Part shown: in pieces, positions 25,360 to 34,730 of the stretch
Numbering within the stretch: position 1 is the stretch's first letter
How the letters are laid out: the number at the start of each line of letters is the position of its first letter
Origin: Marvinbryantia formatexigens
GTDB lineage: Bacteria; Bacillota; Clostridia; Oscillospirales; Ruminococcaceae
NCBI GenBank assembly: GCA_021771035.1
Contig: JAETPU010000014.1
Coordinates: 1 to 64,000 of the forward strand
DNA: 64,000 bases
Reading direction: 5' to 3'
The notes under the pieces: generated by a model
The model's database searches: none
What the model was told of the DNA's origin: nothing
The model's input: the letters and a program-made list of their open reading frames with translations, nothing else
Program-made: the position numbers and the translations under genes

Positions 25360-26751
25360 TTGGAGTTGCCACAGGAATTTGTACAGCGTATGCACAGGCT
25401 GCTGGGACAGGAGGCCCAGGCCTTTTTTGCCGGCTATACCGAAGCGCCCCGCAGGCAGGCGCTGCGCATCAATCGGCTCAAGCTGACGGATCCCCAGCCC
25501 CTTCTGGAAGCCGGGTTCACCTTGTCCGCGGTGCCCTGGGCTCCGGACGGCTGGTTTTATCCGGATTCCCAAAGGCCGGGCAAACATCTCTACCATGATG
25601 CCGGGCTCTACTATATCCAGGAACCCAGCGCCATGGCCCCGGCGGTACTCCTGGACGCCAGGCCCGGGGAGCGGGTGCTGGATCTCTGTGCGGCTCCCGG
25701 GGGAAAGAGCACCCAGATAGCCTCGGATATGCAGGGGGAGGGGCTTCTAATCTGTAATGAAATCCATCCGGGACGGGCCAAAATCCTCTCCCAGAATATC
25801 GAGCGCATGGGAATCCGCAACGCTGTTGTACTCAGCGAATCCCCCGAACGGCTGGCTGAACGCTTTTTCGGCTTTTTTGACCGGATTTTAGTGGACGCCC
25901 CCTGCTCCGGCGAGGGGATGTTCCGTAAAGAGCCCGCGGCGCTGGAGCAGTGGAGCCCAGCCCTGGTTCAGCAGTGTGCCAGGCGGCAGGCCGCCATTTT
26001 GGACGCGGCCGCCGGGATGCTTTGCCCGGGCGGGCGGTTGGTGTATTCCACCTGTACGTTTTCCCCGGAGGAGAACGAGGGTGCGGTGAGCGGATTTCTG
26101 GAACGGCATCCGGAATTTGAGCTTCAGGCGGTGCCGGGACACGAGAAATTTTCCCCGGGGCGCGGGGACTGGGTTTCAAACCCAACCCGGGGGATCGAAT
26201 CCACCATGAGGCTTTGGCCCCATAAACTGGAGGGGGAGGGGCATTTTGCCGCCGTACTCAGAAAACGTGAGGATGCCGGCGGGATACAGGCCGTTCCGTT
26301 TCAGGAGACGGTGCAGGCTTCGGGCGCGCAGTGGAAGGACTATCTGTCCTTTATGGATGCGGCCCTGGCAGAGCCTGTCCGGGATAGGCTCCTGCTGTTC
26401 GGTGAGAGTGTCTACCGGCTCCCACAGGATACCCCCAGCCTTCAGAAACTCAAGGTGGTGCGGCCCGGCTGGCAGCTGGGGAGCTTTCGCAAAAACAGGT
26501 TTGAGCCTGCCCACGCCCTGGCAATGGGGCTGGACGGCCCGCAGGCGGCTCAATCCGTATGTTTTGATGTTGATGCGCCCGAGCTTCGGGATTACCTGCG
26601 GGGGATGACCATCTCCTCCCAGCAGCCCGGCGGCGGCTGGCGGCTGGTTGTGGCGGATACCTTTGTGCTGGGATGGGCCAAGCTCTCCCAGGGAATCTTA
26701 AAAAACCACTATCCCAAGGGGCTGCGGCGCATGGGCGAAAACGCATTTTAA
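25360..26751 (+). CDS. rsmF: RsmF/RsmB-type rRNA (cytosine-C5) methyltransferase
   Basis: 463 residues. The NOL1/NOP2/Sun catalytic core spans about residues 60-310: SAM site DLCAAPGGKST, catalytic VDAPCSGEGMF (motif IV Cys) and YSTCTFSPEENE (motif VI Cys). The C-terminal 140 residues resemble the extra RNA-binding (PUA-like) domain of the RsmF group, ending in GWAKLSQGILKNHYPKGLR. It methylates a cytosine of 16S rRNA. TTG at 25360 is used: AAAAAGGGG lies 10 bases upstream and the protein aligns from that point. It is separated from the helicase by 197 bases and from the next gene by 135. Confidence 0.88.
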   Translation: MELPQEFVQRMHRLLGQEAQAFFAGYTEAPRRQALRINRLKLTDPQPLLEAGFTLSAVPWAPDGWFYPDSQRPGKHLYHDAGLYYIQEPSAMAPAVLLDARPGERVLDLCAAPGGKSTQIASDMQGEGLLICNEIHPGRAKILSQNIERMGIRNAVVLSESPERLAERFFGFFDRILVDAPCSGEGMFRKEPAALEQWSPALVQQCARRQAAILDAAAGMLCPGGRLVYSTCTFSPEENEGAVSGFLERHPEFELQAVPGHEKFSPGRGDWVSNPTRGIESTMRLWPHKLEGEGHFAAVLRKREDAGGIQAVPFQETVQASGAQWKDYLSFMDAALAEPVRDRLLLFGESVYRLPQDTPSLQKLKVVRPGWQLGSFRKNRFEPAHALAMGLDGPQAAQSVCFDVDAPELRDYLRGMTISSQQPGGGWRLVVADTFVLGWAKLSQGILKNHYPKGLRRMGENAF

Positions 26752-26886
26752 GTGGGCTGCTTGGCGCCGGCAAGGGCATCTATATCCGCCGGCAGGATTT
26801 GCGGCATAAAAGCCCAAGCGGCAGCCGTTTACAGAGAAATTTGGAAAGAATAGACTGCTTTCAGTGGCGAAGAGAGGGAATCCAAC

Positions 26887-27378
26887 ATGGAAAACAGTGA
26901 AAAAAAGGCCTTTTATGAACTGCTCTGCCGGCAGGCGGAGCAGCTGCTGCTGGGTGAGCGGCACCCGCTGGCAAATTTGTGCAATGCGGCCGCTCTGCTG
27001 TATGAGGCGCTGCCCCGGGTGAACTGGTCCGGGTTTTACTTGATGAACCGGGGCGAACTTCTGCTGGGCCCCTTCCAGGGAAAGCCCGCGTGTATGCACA
27101 TTGCGGTGGGAAAGGGCGTATGCGGTACTGCCGCGCAGCTGGGGAAGGCCCAGCTGGTACGGGATGTCCACGCGTTCCCGGGACATATCGCCTGTGACAG
27201 CGCCTCCAATTCGGAGGTGGTAATCCCATTGTGGGACGGCCCTCAGCTGGTGGGGGTTTTGGATATCGACAGCCCGGAGCTCTCCCGTTTTGACGAGACG
27301 GATTTGGAGGGCCTGATCGCCTTTGCCGCTGTTTTGCAGGACTGCTGCGATTGGGAGCGGGCTTCCTATTGCCGGTAG
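26887..27378 (+). CDS. msrC: Free methionine-(R)-sulfoxide reductase (GAF domain)
   Basis: 163 residues, a single GAF domain of the fRMsr (YebR/MsrC) type. It reduces free methionine-R-sulfoxide. Three conserved cysteines are seen: Cys69 (GKPACMHI), Cys79 (GKGVCGTAA) and Cys103 (HIACDSASNSE), together with the WSGFY and VVIPLWD blocks. ATG at 26887 follows a GGGAATCC stretch with a moderate AGAGAGGG site. With trxB and catalase in the same window it fits an oxidative-stress repair role in an anaerobe. A strong terminator follows at 27441. Confidence 0.88.
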   Translation: MENSEKKAFYELLCRQAEQLLLGERHPLANLCNAAALLYEALPRVNWSGFYLMNRGELLLGPFQGKPACMHIAVGKGVCGTAAQLGKAQLVRDVHAFPGHIACDSASNSEVVIPLWDGPQLVGVLDIDSPELSRFDETDLEGLIAFAAVLQDCCDWERASYCR

Positions 27379-27440
27379 CCGCGGTATCCAGGCGCCTGGC
27401 TTTGGAAGGTCTCCAATACAGGCGGCCGGGAAAAAACAAA

Positions 27441-27478
27441 AGGATCTGTAAGCCCAAATGGCTTACAGATCCTTTTTT
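27441..27478 (+). terminator. Intrinsic terminator of the methionine sulfoxide reductase gene
   Basis: A perfect 14-bp stem (27441-27454 with 27460-27473), 5-base loop, followed by TTTTTT. Confidence 0.9.
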
Positions 27479-27675
27479 GCAGGGGAAGGGAGGTGCGACT
27501 TGGCAGGCATGGTTAAAACCAGACGTTTACAGCGGCAGTTTGCCTGTGCGGCCACGTGGGGAAGCCTGCGCCTGGGGCGGATTTTTATCTTGGAACGCCT
27601 GCGGCGGGCTCTTGAGACCATAATCCCCGAGAGCAGCAGCGCCAGACAGACGGTGCAGAGAATCCAAACGGTCAT
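27463..27675 (-). CDS. Small one-span membrane protein (70 aa)
   Basis: ATG at 27675 has GGAGG 8 bases upstream. Residues 1-21 are a clear membrane span (TVWILCTVCLALLLSGIMV), followed by a strongly basic stretch (SRARRRRSKIKIRPRRR). The tail runs into the terminator hairpin at 27441-27478, where the stop codon lies. The plus-strand frame over the same bases lacks a good start. It could be a small membrane peptide or a chance frame; the binding site and the span favour a gene. Function unknown. Confidence 0.4.
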   Translation of the reverse strand: MTVWILCTVCLALLLSGIMVSRARRRRSKIKIRPRRRLPHVAAQANCRCKRLVLTMPAKSHLPSPAKKDL

Positions 27676-27883
27676 GGGAATTACCTCCAGTTTGGTGTCA
27701 GTGGCATGAGGTGCCGATCCTTTTATTACTATGGACACAAAACGGGGAAATATACATCTTTCGGGCCGCGGCAGTCCGCCGTCATGGGAATTTTTTACGT
27801 TTGTGCAGGAATTCCAAACACAAAATTCAAAAAAAGAATGGTCAGAACGGATAGAAAATAGAGCCGATTATTCAAAAAAAGGC

Positions 27884-27912
27884 TTGAGAATGCCGAAAAG
27901 CTGTGCTATAAT
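27884..27912 (+). promoter_or_regulatory. Promoter of the glutamate synthase gene
   Basis: TTGAGA (27884-27889), 17-base spacer, perfect TATAAT (27907-27912), start near 27919. Confidence 0.75.
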
Positions 27913-27924
27913 AACGTTCGTAAC

Positions 27925-27979
27925 AAAGACGTTGCTTTTCTCGTGGGTGCAGCCCCGCAAGAAAAGAACGTCTTTTTTG
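27925..27979 (+). terminator. Leader terminator (attenuator) before gltB
   Basis: AAAGACGTT...CTTTTCT pairs with AGAAAAG...AACGTCTTT (outer arms 27925-27940 and 27960-27975), followed by TTTTTT. It starts only about 6 bases after the predicted transcript start and ends 22 bases before the gltB ATG. Transcription of gltB must therefore pass it, which suggests control by antitermination. No competing antiterminator hairpin is evident, so a protein may be involved. Confidence 0.65.
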
Positions 27980-28001
27980 TTTTAATTTCAGACAGTGAGG
28001 A

Positions 28002-31000
28002 ATGGTTGCTTTGAACAAACAGTCAGCCGCAGGCCTGTGCCGCCCCGGCGATGACAGGGACAGCTGCGGAATCGGCGCGGTGGTGGACATCCGGGGAAAA
28101 AAGAGTCATCAAACCCTGAGGGATGCCCTTACCATTGTGGAGCATCTGGGCCACCGGGCCGGAACGGATGCTGATGGGGAAACCGGGGACGGGGTGGGAA
28201 TCCTTTTGCAGATAAGCCATCGTTTTTTCTCCAAGGCCTGTGCCCGCCTGGGGCTGCGGCTGGGGAAACCTGGGGATTATGGCATCGGGATGTTCTTTTT
28301 TGAGGCGGGATCCCCCTGCGTCAGTGAAAAGCTGCGCTTTGAGCAGGCCTGCACCCAGGAGGGGATCCCCTTTTTGGGCTGGCGCCTTGTGCCGGTTGCC
28401 GCAGAGATTTTGGGACAGCGCGCCAGAAGTTGTATGCCTCAAATTTGGCAGGCGTTTGTAGGGCGCCCGCAAACTGCGGCTCCCGGGGAGGCGTTTGAAC
28501 GCCGGTTGTATCTGCTTCGCCGAACCTTTGAGAAGCAGGAATCCGGTACGGCTGTGGTGAGCCTTTCCAGCAGGACGATTGTATACAAGGGGATGCTGTT
28601 GGTGGGGCAGCTGAGATCCTTTTACCGGGACTTGACCGATCCGGACTATCAAACTGCCATTGCTATGGTGCACAGCCGCTTTTCCACCAATACCACCCCC
28701 AGCTGGATGCGGGCGCATCCCAACCGGATGCTCCTGCACAACGGGGAAATCAATACCATCCTTGGCAATGCCGACAAGATGCTCACCCGCCAGGAAGTGC
28801 TCTGCGGCGGCGCACTGGGGGATGAAATCTCCCGGGCGTTTCCCATTGTGAATACTCAGGGCAGCGATTCCGCGATGCTGGACAACGCCCTGGAATTTTT
28901 AGCCATGAGCGGAATCCCGCTGCCCAAGGCCGTAATGCTGTGTATCCCCGAGGCCTTTGAGCGGGATGGGGAAATGCCCTCTGAGCTGAGGGATTTTTAC
29001 CAAACCTATGCCGCACTGATGGAGCCCTGGGACGGCCCCTGCGCGCTGCTGTTCAGTGACGGGGAAGTGGTGGGCGCCGCCCTGGATCGCAACGGCCTGC
29101 GGCCCTGCCGCTATTGCACCACTCGGGATGGGCGGCTCATCCTGTCAAGCGAAACCGGAGCTCTCAAGATCCCGGAGGAACTGATTGAGAAAAAGGATCG
29201 GCTGCGCCCGGGGAAGATGCTGCTGGTGGATACGAGGGAGGGGCGTCTCATCCCGGACGAGGAGCTCAAACACCGGTATGCCGTCGAGCGGCCCTATGGC
29301 AATTGGCTCAGGGAACATCTCATCTCCCTGCGGGATTGGGAGACGCCGAGGACACCGCCTGTGCAGCTGGATGGCCTGCAAACGCTGCACAGGGCTTTCG
29401 GTTACCAGTATGAGGAGGTGTTTTCCTTGCTGCCGCAGCTGGTCAATACCCACAGCGATCCCATTGGCGCTATGGGAAGCGATATTCCCCTGGCGGTATT
29501 CAGCCGGCGGCATCCGCTGCTGTTCGACTACCTGAAACAGCGCTTCGCCCAGGTAACCAATCCGCCCATTGACGCCGTCCGGGAGGCTTTTGTCACCTCC
29601 TGCACCGTATACCTGGGCTCCCAGGGAAATCTGCTGGAGCCCTGCGGGGAAGGCTGCCGGGTGCTCCGCATCGAAAACCCCATTCTCTCGAAAGAGGATC
29701 TGTATAAGATCCGGGAAAACCGGGTGCCGGGTTTGCGGGCGGTGACGGTTTCCACGGTATATCCCCTGGGGCAGACGCTGGATGCGGCAATGCAGGGAGT
29801 GTTCGAACAGGTGCGCGGGGCGGTAAAGGCAGGTGCCCGGCTGCTGATTCTTTCGGACCGGGGCGTGGATGCCGGACACCTGGCGATTCCCAGCCTGCTG
29901 GCAGTGGCGGGGGTGTCACAGTTTTTGGTGGAATCCCGCCTGCGGTGTGCCGTTTCCCTGATTGCGGAGACTGCCGACGCCCGGCAGGTACACCACTGCG
30001 CCGCGCTTCTGGGGTATGGAGCCTGCGCCGTCAATCCTTATCTGGCGCAGGATACCATAGTGTGGCTGTGCCGGCAGGGAAGGATTCCCGCCGGGGAGGA
30101 TCAGGCGGTGCAGGCATATAACTGCGCGGTTCGGGACTCTATTTTAAAAATAGCCTCGAAGATGGGGGTTTCTACCCTGCAGAGCTACCAGGGCAGCCGG
30201 CTTTTTGAAGCCATTGGTCTGTCTGAAGCGGTGACACGTCGCTATTTTTCTGCTACGCCCTCCCAGGTGGGCGGAATTACTCTGAGAGAGCTGGAAGAGG
30301 ATCTGCGCGCGCTGCACCAGCAGGGCTTTGCGTCCGGTTTTTCCCAGGAGAAGCCGGCCCTGGAAAGCGGGGGGAACCACCGGTACCGCAGCGGCGGCCA
30401 GGCGCACCTGTTCAGCCCTCAGGCGGTCCGGCTGCTCCAGCAGTCGGCACAGACCGGGGATTACGGGCTGTTCTGTCAATTCAGCCGGATGGTGGAGGAG
30501 GAAAACCAGGGGGCAATGCATCTGCGCAGCTTATTGGAGTTCAAGTACCCCGATTCCGGCATTGAACTCAGGGAAGTACAGAGCGAACAGGAGCTGGTGC
30601 GCCATTTTAAGACGGGGGCTATGAGTTATGGCTCCATCTCCCGGGAGGCCCATGAGGCACTGGCGCTTGCAATGAACCGCCTGGGGGCCAGGAGCAACAC
30701 CGGCGAGGGCGGAGAGGATCCCCAACGCCTGTATTCCCCCGCGTGCAGCGCCGTCAAGCAGGTTGCCAGCGGACGATTCGGCGTAACGGAGGAATACCTG
30801 CTCAGTGCCGGAGAAATCCAGATTAAAATGGCTCAGGGCGCCAAACCAGGGGAGGGAGGGCACCTTCCCGGGACAAAGGTATATCCCTGGATAGCCAAAA
30901 CCCGGCACTGCACGCCGGGGGTGGGGCTTATTTCCCCGCCTCCCCACCATGACATCTATTCCATCGAGGATTTGGCGCAGCTTATCTATGATCTGAAAAA

Positions 31001-32525
31001 CGCCAGTCCCCGCGCGGAGATCAGCGTAAAGCTGGTGAGCCAGTCCGGGGTGGGGACGGTGGCTTCCGGCGTAGCTAAGGCCGGAGCCCAGGTCATTGTC
31101 ATCTCCGGCGGTGACGGCGGAACCGGCGCGGCGCCTATTACCAGTATCCACGGCGCGGGAATGCCGTGGGAGCTGGGGCTTGCCCAGGCTCATCAGGAGC
31201 TTTTGGCAAATGGGCTGCGCTCCCGGGTCCGCCTGGAAACCGACGGCAAATTGCTGACCGGTCGGGATGTGGCAGTCGCCGCCATCCTGGGCGCGCAGGA
31301 ATTCAGCTTTGCCACGGCGCCCTTGGTGTGCCTGGGCTGTACCATGGATCGGGTGTGTAACCTGGATACCTGTCCCAAGGGAATAGCCACACAGAATCCC
31401 CGACTGCGTGAACGCTTTTGCGACAAGGCGGAATATGTGGAGAATTTTATGCTGTTTGTGGCCCGCCAGCTCAGGGAACTGATGGCCCGTCTGGGTGTAC
31501 GCACCCTGCGGGAACTGGTGGGACGCACGGATTTGCTCCGGCGCAGGCAAACCAGCTCCAATCCCCGGGCGGCGCTGGTTGAGGTGGAACGGCTGCTGTA
31601 CCGTCCCGAGGAGCCCCAAAACCGGGAATATGTTCCCGGTAACGGCTCCGGGAATCTGGAACAGTCGCTGGACAGCCGCGTCCTGCTTCCGGCGTTTGCA
31701 ACAGCCCTGAGGACGGGAAGCCGCGCCTGGGTATCGGTTGCGGTTCATAATACTGACCGTACGGTGGGAACCCTGTTGGGCAGTGAAGTCGTACGGAGAT
31801 TCCGAAATACCCTGCCGGAGGATACCTTGGTAATTGATGCCCAGGGCAGCGGCGGGCAGAGCTTCGGGGCGTTTCTGCCCAAGGGGATTACCCTTAAGCT
31901 GGAGGGGGACTGCAACGACTACCTGGGCAAGGGGCTCTCCGGCGGAAAGCTGGTGGTACGCCCCCCGCGCCGTGCTGACCTTGTCCCCCAGGAAAATATT
32001 CTCGTGGGCAACGTCGTTTTGTATGGCGCAACCGGAGGCAAGGCCTTTCTCAACGGGGTTGCCGGGGAACGCTTCTGCGTGCGGAACTCTGGGGCCTGCG
32101 CCGTTGTGGAGGGCGTGGGAAACCATGGCTGTGAGTATATGACCGGCGGCGTTGTGGTGGTTCTGGGAACTACCGGGAAAAATTTTGCTGCTGGAATGTC
32201 CGGAGGCGTGGCATATGTCCTGGACGAATCCGGGGAATTCCCCAGCCGGCTGAACCGGGATTTGGTGACGCTGCGCCGGATAAGGCGACCTGAGGATGTC
32301 CGGGTTCTGCGGGAATTGATTGAGGAGCATACGGCTCTCACCGGCAGCCCCTTGGGAAACCGGGTGCTCCGGGAGTTTCGCTCCCTTCTGCCGCGGTTTT
32401 ATCAGGTCATTCCACGGGAATATGAACGGATGCTGGAACTCATTGCAAAGGAGCGCGAATTAGGAGCGGATGAGGATCAGGCCAGGCTCCGGGCCTTTTA
32501 TTTGGCCCGGGGAGAGGCGCGGTGA
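28002..32525 (+). CDS. gltB: Glutamate synthase large subunit
   Basis: 1507 residues, full length for the alpha subunit. Domains: N-terminal glutaminase with the nucleophile Cys in DSCGIGAVV (about residue 22, after a short pro-peptide), the central domain, the FMN-binding synthase domain (about 790-1170, with AKPGEGGHLPG, GGDGGTGAAP), the 3Fe-4S cysteine cluster (CLGCTMDRVCNLDTCPKGIA, about 1107-1127) and the C-terminal beta-helix (GxxGG repeats). It makes two glutamates from glutamine and 2-oxoglutarate. ATG at 28002 follows CAGTGAGGA. The small subunit gltD is not seen next to it, so it may be elsewhere or the enzyme may use ferredoxin. Confidence 0.95.
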   Translation: MVALNKQSAAGLCRPGDDRDSCGIGAVVDIRGKKSHQTLRDALTIVEHLGHRAGTDADGETGDGVGILLQISHRFFSKACARLGLRLGKPGDYGIGMFFFEAGSPCVSEKLRFEQACTQEGIPFLGWRLVPVAAEILGQRARSCMPQIWQAFVGRPQTAAPGEAFERRLYLLRRTFEKQESGTAVVSLSSRTIVYKGMLLVGQLRSFYRDLTDPDYQTAIAMVHSRFSTNTTPSWMRAHPNRMLLHNGEINTILGNADKMLTRQEVLCGGALGDEISRAFPIVNTQGSDSAMLDNALEFLAMSGIPLPKAVMLCIPEAFERDGEMPSELRDFYQTYAALMEPWDGPCALLFSDGEVVGAALDRNGLRPCRYCTTRDGRLILSSETGALKIPEELIEKKDRLRPGKMLLVDTREGRLIPDEELKHRYAVERPYGNWLREHLISLRDWETPRTPPVQLDGLQTLHRAFGYQYEEVFSLLPQLVNTHSDPIGAMGSDIPLAVFSRRHPLLFDYLKQRFAQVTNPPIDAVREAFVTSCTVYLGSQGNLLEPCGEGCRVLRIENPILSKEDLYKIRENRVPGLRAVTVSTVYPLGQTLDAAMQGVFEQVRGAVKAGARLLILSDRGVDAGHLAIPSLLAVAGVSQFLVESRLRCAVSLIAETADARQVHHCAALLGYGACAVNPYLAQDTIVWLCRQGRIPAGEDQAVQAYNCAVRDSILKIASKMGVSTLQSYQGSRLFEAIGLSEAVTRRYFSATPSQVGGITLRELEEDLRALHQQGFASGFSQEKPALESGGNHRYRSGGQAHLFSPQAVRLLQQSAQTGDYGLFCQFSRMVEEENQGAMHLRSLLEFKYPDSGIELREVQSEQELVRHFKTGAMSYGSISREAHEALALAMNRLGARSNTGEGGEDPQRLYSPACSAVKQVASGRFGVTEEYLLSAGEIQIKMAQGAKPGEGGHLPGTKVYPWIAKTRHCTPGVGLISPPPHHDIYSIEDLAQLIYDLKNASPRAEISVKLVSQSGVGTVASGVAKAGAQVIVISGGDGGTGAAPITSIHGAGMPWELGLAQAHQELLANGLRSRVRLETDGKLLTGRDVAVAAILGAQEFSFATAPLVCLGCTMDRVCNLDTCPKGIATQNPRLRERFCDKAEYVENFMLFVARQLRELMARLGVRTLRELVGRTDLLRRRQTSSNPRAALVEVERLLYRPEEPQNREYVPGNGSGNLEQSLDSRVLLPAFATALRTGSRAWVSVAVHNTDRTVGTLLGSEVVRRFRNTLPEDTLVIDAQGSGGQSFGAFLPKGITLKLEGDCNDYLGKGLSGGKLVVRPPRRADLVPQENILVGNVVLYGATGGKAFLNGVAGERFCVRNSGACAVVEGVGNHGCEYMTGGVVVVLGTTGKNFAAGMSGGVAYVLDESGEFPSRLNRDLVTLRRIRRPEDVRVLRELIEEHTALTGSPLGNRVLREFRSLLPRFYQVIPREYERMLELIAKERELGADEDQARLRAFYLARGEAR

Positions 32526-32700
32526 GTATAGGTGATATTGAAGGGAGATCCTGTTTTCCTGTTGGCGGTGTACAGGCGCTGCGCTTCTTTTTACTGTATG
32601 ATATCTGAAAGCCCGGAGAAAACCGATGCGGATAAAAAACGGTTGGCAGCACTGCCGCTGGGAGCGTTCATAAGGGCATAAACCTCTTCAATAAAGTAAA

Positions 32701-32742
32701 ACAGGGCCTCCCGTTGTCTATGAGGACAACGGGAGGCCCTGT
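32701..32742 (-). terminator. Intrinsic terminator between gltB and the CDF gene
   Basis: A perfect 18-bp stem (32701-32718 with 32725-32742). On the minus strand it is followed by TTTTAC, so it best serves the leftward transporter gene. Plus-strand readthrough from gltB would also be blocked. Confidence 0.8.
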
Positions 32743-32820
32743 TGGACGTATCCCCAGAAAGCTATCACAAATACGGGAGGCTGCAAAACGGTACGGTTGG
32801 CTCCCAGGGGACGGCTGCTG

Positions 32821-34005
32821 CTATTTATGGGAGGCCTGAGGCGCATAGGAGCGATCCACAGTCAGCACCACCTGATATTTGGGATTCACCTGACGCAGGC
32901 GCGTCTGAATTTCCTCTGTCAGCTGGGCGTCTGTCCTGCGGCATTCCACCGGGACGCAGATGTCAAAAATCAGGTTGGTAATCTGTTCGCCCAGCACCAC
33001 CCGGAAATCATGGATGGTGAAGTCTGGATCTATGGAGGCTACAATGTCCCGGGTGAGCTGCCGCAGCTGGTTTGTCTCCTCGCAGTCCGTATCGATGGGA
33101 TCCATATGGATGAGCATATGCACTCCCAGCTGCTCCGTAATCTCCCGCTCCGCAAGATCGATGATCTCATGGGATTTCAGGATATTGGCGTTCACGGAAA
33201 CCTCGGCATGGGCGGATACAAACACGCGCCCGGGGCCGTAGTCGTGGACGATTAAATCATGGATTCCCAGGATGCCGTCGTAGGAGAGCATACACCGCGT
33301 CACGTTCTCGATTAAAACGGGATCCGGCGCCTGGCCCAGAAGCGGGGTAATGGTATCCGAGGCGGAGGTATACCCGGCGTAGAGAATGACGCCTGCCACC
33401 AGTACACCCATCACACCGTCCACCGGAAAGGCAGTGAATTGGGAGAGGATGACGGAGAGCAGGGTAACGCCGGTGGCTAACACGTCGCTGATGCTGTCAT
33501 TGGCCGTTGCGGCGATCGCCGCGGAGGAAATCTCCTTGGCCAGGGTCCGGTTGAAGCGGGACATCCAAAGCTTTACCAGGATGGAGCACACCAGCGCGGC
33601 AATGACAATCCAGCTGAAGGTGACCGGTGAGGGGTTAAAGATACGCTCAATCGAGGATTTTACAAAATCCAGGCCCACCAGCAGGATGAGAAAGGAGATG
33701 ATCAGTCCGCACAGGTATTCAATGCGCCCGTGTCCGAAGGGATGATCCCGGTCCGCAGGCTTGGAGGCCATATGAAACCCTAAAAAGGAGATAGCGGAGG
33801 ACCCTACGTCCGACAGGTTATTGAAGGCGTCCGCCGTGACTGCCACGCTGTTGGACAGCAGGCCCATGAGGAACTTTACAAAAAATAAAAGGATGTTGCA
33901 GAAAATCCCCACACAGCTGCTCAGGGTTCCATAGGCGGCCCTGGTTTTGGGACTGTTGGGATCCTCCTGCTTTTTTAAAAAGATGCGCATTAAAAAGCGG
34001 GTCAT
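32821..34005 (-). CDS. Cation diffusion facilitator transporter
   Basis: 394 residues. Six membrane spans in the N-terminal two-thirds (about residues 30-235), then a cytoplasmic ferredoxin-like domain. Metal-binding motifs of the family are present: ADAFNNLSDVGS in span II and ATANDSISDVLAT in span V; the C-terminal domain has a DxxxHD-like stretch (IHDLIVHDYG). CDF proteins exchange divalent cations (Zn, Fe, Mn, Co) for protons. ATG at 34005 follows AAAGGAAGG; a longer frame upstream to 34155 is rejected because the family begins at this point. The leader to a promoter at 34438-34466 is about 430 bases and carries a repeated module. Confidence 0.9.
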   Translation of the reverse strand: MTRFLMRIFLKKQEDPNSPKTRAAYGTLSSCVGIFCNILLFFVKFLMGLLSNSVAVTADAFNNLSDVGSSAISFLGFHMASKPADRDHPFGHGRIEYLCGLIISFLILLVGLDFVKSSIERIFNPSPVTFSWIVIAALVCSILVKLWMSRFNRTLAKEISSAAIAATANDSISDVLATGVTLLSVILSQFTAFPVDGVMGVLVAGVILYAGYTSASDTITPLLGQAPDPVLIENVTRCMLSYDGILGIHDLIVHDYGPGRVFVSAHAEVSVNANILKSHEIIDLAEREITEQLGVHMLIHMDPIDTDCEETNQLRQLTRDIVASIDPDFTIHDFRVVLGEQITNLIFDICVPVECRRTDAQLTEEIQTRLRQVNPKYQVVLTVDRSYAPQASHK

Positions 34006-34140
34006 AGTGCCTTCCTTTCTGGGGATTGCCCCAACCATTATCACTGGGGATACGGGGAAGCGACTGCCCCTAAACCTGGGACAGCCGCCTTTTATCATCT
34101 GTGAACAGGGAACACCGCACCGCAGCCGGCCGATCCTTAA

Positions 34141-34415
34141 AAGTAACCGGGACATTTTGTACTTGACCCAGCGCCCTAATCATTGCAGATACAATCATAA
34201 CAGAACCAACGCAGATGTGGCACGGCTGGCCTTGAAAAGCTCCAGCTATACTTTGGGCCGGTGAGGGAAACACCCCCAATCATCGAGGATGATTGCATGA
34301 TCGAATATACTATCAAACCCGAAGCAACCGGGAACGTTTTGCACTTGGGCGGCAGCTGAATGCCGGTCGCTGTTTGACCGGAAAGCGAAACTCCCCAATC
34401 ATCTTTAGATGATTG
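34141..34415 (-). repeat. Two copies of a leader module upstream of the CDF gene
   Basis: On the minus strand two units follow each other. Each begins with a small hairpin, AATCATC-loop-GATGATT (34397-34414 and 34278-34294), then GGGG and a GTTTC word, and ends with a conserved AAGTRCAAAAYGT...CCGGTTRCTT word (34322-34346 and 34141-34164). The distance between hairpin and word is about 50 bases in one and 113 in the other. This may be a duplicated regulatory or structured RNA element. It does not fit a riboswitch class that I can name. Confidence 0.5.
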
Positions 34416-34437
34416 TATATTCGCACCTCGTGCGAAT

Positions 34438-34466
34438 ATTATACCATCCTCCCTGAGCAAAATCAA
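34438..34466 (-). promoter_or_regulatory. Leftward promoter for the CDF transporter
   Basis: On the minus strand TTGATT (34466-34461), 17-base spacer, TATAAT (34443-34438). The perfect hairpin ATATTCGCAC-CTC-GTGCGAATAT (34417-34439) overlaps the -10 box and the start point, a probable operator. Confidence 0.65.
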
Positions 34467-34546
34467 ACAGGAATCGTGCCGTATGGCTGTGGGAATACAA
34501 AAAAGAAGGCTATTTTCTACGAAAATGACAAATATCACGGGCTCTC

Positions 34547-34574
34547 TTGATTTTATGAACAAAATATGTATAAT
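34547..34574 (+). promoter_or_regulatory. Promoter for the CD0519-type membrane protein gene
   Basis: TTGATT (34547-34552), 16-base spacer, perfect TATAAT (34569-34574). The leader of 150 bases before ATG 34731 shows no clear structure. Confidence 0.6.
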
Positions 34575-34730
34575 TAATTTGAGAATAGCCTCTTTGTCCC
34601 AGGGCGCTTTTGGAGTGCTGCGGCCTGCGGCGGCGGAAAACGGCTTATTGCTGTTTGCTGTTGCGGTGCGTTCTGCAAAAGGGCTGTGGGGCGGCGAGGA
34701 CACCGGACCATAGAAATAGAGGTAGAGAAT

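Noticed and set aside
30531..32330. 599-residue antisense frame within gltB
   Set aside because: It is a shadow of the GC-rich gltB codons; no start signals and no family features.
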